From: Bacteroidales bacterium
GTDB lineage: Bacteria; Bacteroidota; Bacteroidia; Bacteroidales; UBA7960
DNA: 11,172 bases
Assembly: GCA_003554665.1 (NCBI GenBank)
Contig: PWGY01000259.1
Span: forward strand, 1-11,172
Direction of reading: 5' to 3'
A program made the position numbers and the translations under genes. The notes beneath the pieces are model-generated. The model made no database searches and was not told the DNA's origin. It saw nothing but the letters and a program-made list of their open reading frames with translations. Shown piece after piece: positions 6,786 through 11,172 of the stretch (position 1 is the first letter of the stretch; each line of letters begins with the position of its first letter).

Positions 6786-6874
6786 GGGAAATCCTCAATC
6801 CTTTATTGCACAAAGATCAAGCGTGGCGGCAGCTGCATCCTGTATCCGACGGGATATCCTCCACCCTTTATTGC
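6786..6874. repeat. Imperfect 24-bp direct repeat pair at the 3' end of the phosphoesterase gene
   Basis: Copies at 6786-6809 and 6851-6874 agree at 21 of 24 positions (shared core CCTTTATTGC). Their start points are 65 bp apart. The second copy includes the last codons and stop of the minus-strand phosphoesterase; the first lies in the convergent intergenic gap. The arrangement suggests an old duplication of the gene's 3' end. Confidence 0.75.
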
Positions 6875-8037
6875 TTTCTGAATTTTATGTTCAATTCTAC
6901 GATTTCCGGGCGGGTTCCGATACGTACCGGGGGACCCCATGTGCCAGTGCCGGTGGTTACATACATATGCATCCCGTCGATATTCCGATAACCGTAACTG
7001 ACCTTGTATACTGATCGGGTAATGTACCTGAGGGGCCATAGCTGTCCGTGGTGGGTGTGACCGGATAACTGTAAACTGACTCCGAGGCCTGCAGCTTTTT
7101 CCATGTCAAGGGGCTGGTGATCCATCAGGATAACCGGATAATTCATGTCGGCATTATGCAATACTTTTTCAAGCGGGAGACGCTCCCTTCCGCTGAAACG
7201 CCTTTTGTCGCGGTCATCCCGCCCGGCCAGGTAAAAGCTTTCATCAATCTTCAGCACGGTGTCCCGGATCATATGAATGCCATGATCCTCCAGATAGTTC
7301 TGCGCCCGGGTTGCCCCGCCGATGTGCTCATGGTTGCCCATGACACCGTAAACACCCAGGGGTGCGCTCAGTTGCTTCAGGGTTTCCCCTGTGTTTTGGC
7401 GGATAAGTGGCTCAAGGTCTTCATCAAGGATGTCGCCTGCGAGCAGAATGATGTCGGGCTGAAGTTGGTTGACTTTGTCGACGATGCGGCTGAAATGTCC
7501 GTTGCCAATGATGGTTCCCAGGTGAATGTCTGACATAAGCACTGCCTTTACCTGATCCCTTTCCGAAATTTGCCTGCTTTGGATCTCAATGTCAAGGTTC
7601 CTGACTACCGGGTTCCGTGCATTGATAAACCCCCCGATGACCAGGAGAAACACGCTAATGATTGTCCCCGCAAATACAAAATACCTTGTTTTATCCATGT
7701 TGGCCGTAATGAAAGCAGGGAAAAACGGCACAAAATGATGGATGAGCCTGAGCAGGTCAAAAAGCATGACTGCCAGAAAGAAATATAGCAGGGCAGCCAG
7801 CCAGAATGAACCGGTCCATACCAGCACATCACTTAGGTAACTCAGGTATATGTTTTCCATGAGCCGACCGGCCACGTAGGTGGCAGCAAGGATCCAGAAT
7901 ATCCATATATAGGGTGTCCGCAAGGAACTGCCTTCGGGGATTGCCTGCAGTCCGCGGAAAAATACATAATAGTTTCCCAGAAGGTAAATACTGAGTACGA
8001 TGCCGAAAAACAGGAGAAAGGCCATGGTGCGGGACAT
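6868..8037 (-). CDS. Membrane-anchored calcineurin-like metallophosphoesterase
   Basis: This is a two-metal phosphoesterase of the calcineurin superfamily, nearest in style to YaeI-like membrane phosphoesterases. The 389-residue protein has an N-terminal membrane part with about four hydrophobic helices (5-28, 43-60, 72-98, 118-139). The catalytic domain then carries the full metal and active-site set: MSDIHLG (D170, H172), LAGDILD (D202), GNHEH (N235, H236), D306-H307, and SGHTHHGQ (H327, H329). A terminal GTGTWGPPVRIG motif (residues 363-374) is typical of the YaeI-like subgroup. The substrate cannot be told from sequence; phospholipid, UDP-sugar lipid precursor or nucleotide are possible. 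The ATG at 8037 gives a sensible membrane N-terminus. The gene stands alone, convergent with the YtxH operon. Its upstream DNA is the purine-rich repeat tract, and I see no clear promoter. Confidence 0.88.
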   Translation of the reverse strand: MSRTMAFLLFFGIVLSIYLLGNYYVFFRGLQAIPEGSSLRTPYIWIFWILAATYVAGRLMENIYLSYLSDVLVWTGSFWLAALLYFFLAVMLFDLLRLIHHFVPFFPAFITANMDKTRYFVFAGTIISVFLLVIGGFINARNPVVRNLDIEIQSRQISERDQVKAVLMSDIHLGTIIGNGHFSRIVDKVNQLQPDIILLAGDILDEDLEPLIRQNTGETLKQLSAPLGVYGVMGNHEHIGGATRAQNYLEDHGIHMIRDTVLKIDESFYLAGRDDRDKRRFSGRERLPLEKVLHNADMNYPVILMDHQPLDMEKAAGLGVSLQLSGHTHHGQLWPLRYITRSVYKVSYGYRNIDGMHMYVTTGTGTWGPPVRIGTRPEIVELNIKFRKQ

Positions 8038-8040
8038 TTT

Positions 8041-8217
8041 TTAGAGGTTGGAAGTTAGAGGTTAGAGGTTGGGAGGTGGAAGGTAGAAGGTAGAAGGTAG
8101 AAGGTAGAAGGTAGAAGCTGGAGGTTTGAAGCTAGAAGGAAGAAGTTCGAAGCTGGAGGCAGGAAGCTCGAAGGAAGAGGTTTGAAGCCCGGAATTCGAA
8201 GATCGAAGTTGGGGGTT
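8041..8217. repeat. Purine-rich low-complexity tract with five exact 7-bp repeats
   Basis: The plus strand is almost entirely A, G and T here. GAAGGTA is repeated five times without error at 8079-8113, and degenerate GAAG/GGAGGT/TTAGAGGT relatives flank it on both sides. The tract begins 4 bp upstream of the phosphoesterase start codon, so it forms that gene's 5' flank. The flanking minus-strand frame (8413-8132) reads as low-complexity residues and is not a gene. No spacers are present, so it is not a CRISPR array. Confidence 0.9.
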
Positions 8218-8313
8218 GTTTGTAGGTTTTTGCATGGGTCTTACGATTTGTCTCTGCTGTTGCCACTTCAGTTAACCGGTTTGTCAGTACCGATGGTTGT
8301 TGGTGCCGGTGCT

Positions 8314-8331
8314 CCGGTGCTGAAGCGCCGG
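8314..8331. other. GC-rich hairpin in the phosphoesterase/SDR divergent region
   Basis: CCGGTGC (8314-8320) and GCGCCGG (8325-8331) can form a 7-bp stem with one G-T pair around the 4-nt loop TGAA. CCGGTGCT is also present just before it, giving a direct repeat of 8 bp. The flanks are T-rich on the plus strand (TTGGTTTGTT), but no gene ends upstream on that strand, so a terminator role is unclear. The rest of 8218-8434 is AT-rich towards the SDR start and shows nothing else I can name. Confidence 0.3.
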
Positions 8332-8434
8332 TTGGTTTGTTCAGAAATAAAGTTTTGCTGATTACTATGTAAACAAAGGTTGAAAATAAATGTTTTATTT
8401 GATAGCAGAACAAACTTGAAAAAAGACATAATTT

Positions 8435-9328
8435 ATGAATTTAAAAGGAAAAACCGCCATTGTGACTGGTGCTACTTCCGGGATTGGCCGTGTAACTGCA
8501 ATTGCGCTTGCCAGTGAGGGAATGAAGTTGGTGCTGCCCGTCCGCAGCATGGACAAGGGAAAAGCTTTCAGGGAAGAACTGGCAGAAAAGACCGGCAATG
8601 AGGATGTTGAGGTGATGCATTGCAACCTGGCTTCCTTTGATTCCATCCGCCAGTTTGCTGCTTCTTTTCGTCAAAAATATGATCGGTTACATTTGCTGGT
8701 CAATAATGCCGGAACCTGGGAAACCAGGCGAAAGTTGTCAGAAGACGGCATTGAGATGAATTTTGCCGTGAATCACCTGGCTCCGTTTTTGTTGACCAAC
8801 TTGCTGTTGGATACTATTTTGGCCAGTGCGCCTGCCCGGATTGTAAATGTGTCAAGCACGGCGCACAAGCAGGCTACCATGAATTTTGAGGACCTGGAGG
8901 GAGAAAGGAGGTGGTCAAGCATGCGCTCTTATGCGCAGGGAAAACTGGCCAATATTTTCTTTACCCGGAAACTGGCACACGACCTGGAAGGTGCGGGGGT
9001 TACCGTCAATTGTCTGCATCCGGGGGTGGTTGAAACCCGACTTTTTGACAAAATGCCACGTTTCTTTCGATGGCTTTTCGGTTTATTTATGATATCAGCA
9101 GAAAAGGGGGCACAGACGAGCATCTACCTGGCTACTTCACCAGAAGTGGTGGATGTATCCGGAGAATATTTTGCCAAAAAGAAAATTGCCAAAACCTCAA
9201 AACACGCCCGGGATATGAAGGTGGCTGATAGATTGTGGAGGGCAAGCCTGGAGTATGTTGACACGAAAGCCACAGCTGGTGAGCTAATCGGGGCGGAAGC
9301 AGCTGGCATGAAAAAAGCTGACGGCTGA
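8435..9328 (+). CDS. Short-chain dehydrogenase/reductase (retinol dehydrogenase-like)
   Basis: This is an NAD(P)-dependent oxidoreductase of the SDR superfamily, 297 residues. It has the cofactor-binding TGATSGIG (11-18), NNAG (90-93), catalytic Asn in FAVNHLAPF (N113), Ser in NVSSTAH (140-141) and the Tyr/Lys pair in YAQGK (Y166, K170). The post-active-site LHPGVVETRLF (194-204) is also present. Arg37 at the end of the second strand (LPVRSMDKG) suggests NADP(H) preference. The NHLAPFLLTNLLL block and the long gap between Ser and Tyr resemble retinol dehydrogenase/WW-oxidoreductase-like SDRs, but the substrate in a bacterium is unknown. The C-terminal 50 residues, beyond the Rossmann core, look helical. 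The ATG at 8435 follows an A-rich leader (TTGAAAAAAGACATAATTT) with no Shine-Dalgarno. No neighbour indicates a pathway. Confidence 0.93.
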   Translation: MNLKGKTAIVTGATSGIGRVTAIALASEGMKLVLPVRSMDKGKAFREELAEKTGNEDVEVMHCNLASFDSIRQFAASFRQKYDRLHLLVNNAGTWETRRKLSEDGIEMNFAVNHLAPFLLTNLLLDTILASAPARIVNVSSTAHKQATMNFEDLEGERRWSSMRSYAQGKLANIFFTRKLAHDLEGAGVTVNCLHPGVVETRLFDKMPRFFRWLFGLFMISAEKGAQTSIYLATSPEVVDVSGEYFAKKKIAKTSKHARDMKVADRLWRASLEYVDTKATAGELIGAEAAGMKKADG

Positions 9329-9518
9329 CCTGCCGGAACCAATGGTGCCTTTGCAGGAGTGATCCCTGATGTCTGGCACCCACAGATACATATTGTCTCT
9401 CTGAAATCAGGGGTTGGCCTCATTCCGGTTATTCGGTTATCAGGCAAAAAAATCAGGCCGTTGCCGATCGATACGGATTGTCGAAGCAGTAATGTTTTCT
9501 TATCAAAACCACATGACC

Positions 9519-11172
9519 ATGCCAAACCAATTAAAAGATCAGGCAAGCCCTTATCTCTTACAACATGCAGGTAACCCCGTGAACTGGTACCCCTGGGGGG
9601 AAGAGGCCCTGGCCAAAGCACGCAGGGAAAACAAACCTTTGCTGGTAAGCATTGGTTATTCTGCCTGCCACTGGTGCCATGTGATGGAAAGGGAGAGTTT
9701 TGAGGATGAAGAAGTGGCCCAACTAATGAACCGCTTTTTTGTTTGCGTGAAGGTAGACAGGGAAGAACGCCCCGACATCGATCACCTTTACATGAATGCG
9801 GTACAGCTGGTTGCCGGACGGGGCGGCTGGCCTCTCAACTGTTTTGCCCTCCCGGATGGCAGGCCTTTTTGGGGTGGTACCTATTTTCCCCGGGAGCATT
9901 GGCTGGAGATCCTTGGGCAGGTGGCTGAGATCTTTCATAAAAAAACTGAAGAGGTGGAGCAGCAGGCTGAAAACATCACCAAAGGACTTGCCGATTCCGC
10001 TTTTGTGCCGGTGAAAAAAGATGAAGCTATTTTTCACAGGGAAGATGCCCCAAAGCTTTACCGGGATGTGATCGCAATTATGGACTCCTCAGAAGGCGGA
10101 ACCAAAGGGGCTCCGAAATTTCCCCTGCCCGTGAATCAGCAGTTTCTTCTGCATTATTATCAGCAGACCGGTGAAGAAACAGCCCTGAAGCAAGTGCAGC
10201 TGGGGCTGCGCAAGATGGCTTTGGGCGGTATTTATGACCAGGTGGGTGGTGGGTTTGCCCGGTATGCAACCGATGGGGAATGGAAGGTTCCTCATTTTGA
10301 AAAAATGCTCTATGATAACGGGCAGCTGATGTCGTTGTATGCAGCGGCATGGAAGGTTGACCATGACCCGTTGTTCCGTGAGGTGGTTTATGATACCGCT
10401 GCTTTTGTGCAACGGGAACTGACATCCCCGGAAGGGGCTTTTTATTCAGCCCTGGATGCCGACAGTGAAGGGGAAGAGGGGAAATTTTATGTTTGGACAG
10501 CGTCAGAAATTGATGCGGCACTCGGGAAAGATGCCCCGTTGATGCGGAAATATTATCAGGTTGGGGAAAAAGGTCTCTGGGAGGGTGATAAAAATATCCT
10601 GCTCCGGATCCCGGATGAGGAAGCTTTTGCGCGGGATCAGGGTATGGAAATGACTGCTTTGGGGGAAGTTGTGATGCGCAGTAAAAGAAAGTTGCTGGAA
10701 TTGCGTAATCAAAGGGTCAGGCCGGGTCTGGATGACAAGGTGCTGGTGGCATGGAATGCACTGATGATAGAGGGACTGGCAGATGCTTTTGCTGCATATG
10801 GTGAGGAAAGGTTTTTGCAACAGGCCCGAAGTGCAGCTGACTTTATCATCGAACATGCCATGCAGAAAGACGGCCGGCTCTACCGGTCCTTGCAGGGCAG
10901 GGAAGCTTCCATTGACGCTTTCCTGGAGGATTATGCCCTTTTTTCAAAAGCCTTGCTTCGTCTTTACGGGGTGAGTATGCACCTGCATTACCTGCAGGCA
11001 GCCCGAAAGCTGACAGAATATGTGTTGGAGCATTTTTCCATTGAAGGTACACGTTTGATGTCCTTTTCCTCCGGGCAATCGGAACAGCTGGCAGCGCCGT
11101 TCTATGAGTTTTTTGACAATGTGATTCCGTCATCCAACAGTGTGATGGCCCGGGTGTTGTTTTACCTTGCCA
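9519..11172 (+). CDS. YyaL/DUF255 thioredoxin-fold protein (partial, runs off the right edge)
   Basis: This belongs to the family of Bacillus YyaL and mammalian SPATA20: an N-terminal thioredoxin-like domain joined to an (alpha/alpha)6 barrel resembling N-acylglucosamine 2-epimerases. Biochemical function is not established. The open frame runs without a stop to the window edge, giving about 551 of the usual 650-700 residues. Family motifs are [21 protein letters not shown] (residues 10-30), the redox-like [13 protein letters not shown] (49-61, with C50 and C53), GGWPLN (102-107) and GGTYFP (119-124). The barrel part contains PKFP (199-202), [14 protein letters not shown] (236-249), HFEKMLYDN (259-267) and [17 protein letters not shown] (311-327). 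I chose the ATG at 9519 because the family usually begins a few residues before SPYLLQHA. In-frame ATGs at 9513 and 9492 are alternatives. The 190 bp between this gene and the SDR gene show no clear promoter or terminator. Confidence 0.93.
   Translation, partial: MPNQLKDQASPYLLQHAGNPVNWYPWGEEALAKARRENKPLLVSIGYSACHWCHVMERESFEDEEVAQLMNRFFVCVKVDREERPDIDHLYMNAVQLVAGRGGWPLNCFALPDGRPFWGGTYFPREHWLEILGQVAEIFHKKTEEVEQQAENITKGLADSAFVPVKKDEAIFHREDAPKLYRDVIAIMDSSEGGTKGAPKFPLPVNQQFLLHYYQQTGEETALKQVQLGLRKMALGGIYDQVGGGFARYATDGEWKVPHFEKMLYDNGQLMSLYAAAWKVDHDPLFREVVYDTAAFVQRELTSPEGAFYSALDADSEGEEGKFYVWTASEIDAALGKDAPLMRKYYQVGEKGLWEGDKNILLRIPDEEAFARDQGMEMTALGEVVMRSKRKLLELRNQRVRPGLDDKVLVAWNALMIEGLADAFAAYGEERFLQQARSAADFIIEHAMQKDGRLYRSLQGREASIDAFLEDYALFSKALLRLYGVSMHLHYLQAARKLTEYVLEHFSIEGTRLMSFSSGQSEQLAAPFYEFFDNVIPSSNSVMARVLFYLA

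Noticed and set aside
8079..8113. Possible CRISPR array
   Set aside because: The units are 7 bp and directly adjacent, with no spacers and no cas genes.
8132..8413. 93-codon minus-strand frame in the phosphoesterase/SDR gap
   Set aside because: Its C-terminal half is simply the translated purine-rich repeat tract, and the rest shows no domain or start signal.
9124..9621. 165-codon minus-strand frame spanning the SDR end and the YyaL start
   Set aside because: It is antisense to two convincingly identified genes and has no recognisable content.

Overview
The window looks like an ordinary chromosomal segment from a Bacteroidota (Bacteroidetes) organism. Two intergenic regions carry good matches to the Bacteroidota housekeeping promoter (TTG, about 19-20 nt, then TAnnTTTG). 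Most start codons lack a Shine-Dalgarno sequence and sit behind A/T-rich leaders. The fragment at the left edge resembles a Bacteroidota FtsX N-terminus. I see no tRNA, rRNA, CRISPR array, transposase, phage module or other sign of recent transfer. No placement below phylum is claimed.

Layout from left to right. Positions 1-42 (-) hold the first 14 codons of a probable ftsX. A divergent family I inorganic pyrophosphatase (126-797, +) follows with a clear promoter. A minus-strand block comes next: a secreted/membrane DUF2207 protein with a glycine-rich tail (834-2654), the DNA-uptake recombination mediator DprA (2807-3934), a ChaN-like haem-binding-fold protein (4131-5006), and a cytidine deaminase (5012-5503). 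The last two are only 5 bp apart and probably form one transcript, cdd then chaN-like. An AT-rich divergent region (5504-5805) carries the second good promoter, which drives a compact plus-strand operon of three small proteins: YtxH-like, a holin-like two-helix membrane protein, and an unrecognised 96-residue protein.

A membrane-anchored metallophosphoesterase (6868-8037, -) converges on that operon. Its upstream region contains a purine-rich repeat tract with five exact 7-bp units. The right end holds an NADP-type short-chain dehydrogenase (8435-9328, +) and the first ~551 codons of a YyaL/DUF255 thioredoxin-like protein (9519 to the window edge, +).

Functionally this is a mix of housekeeping (pyrophosphate removal, pyrimidine salvage, DNA processing, possibly cell division) and envelope-associated genes (DUF2207, ChaN-like, YtxH/holin trio, membrane phosphoesterase). 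I found no convincing new defence or mobile system. The parts most worth a second look are the three-gene small-membrane-protein operon with its unrecognised third member, and three short repeat structures in intergenic DNA.
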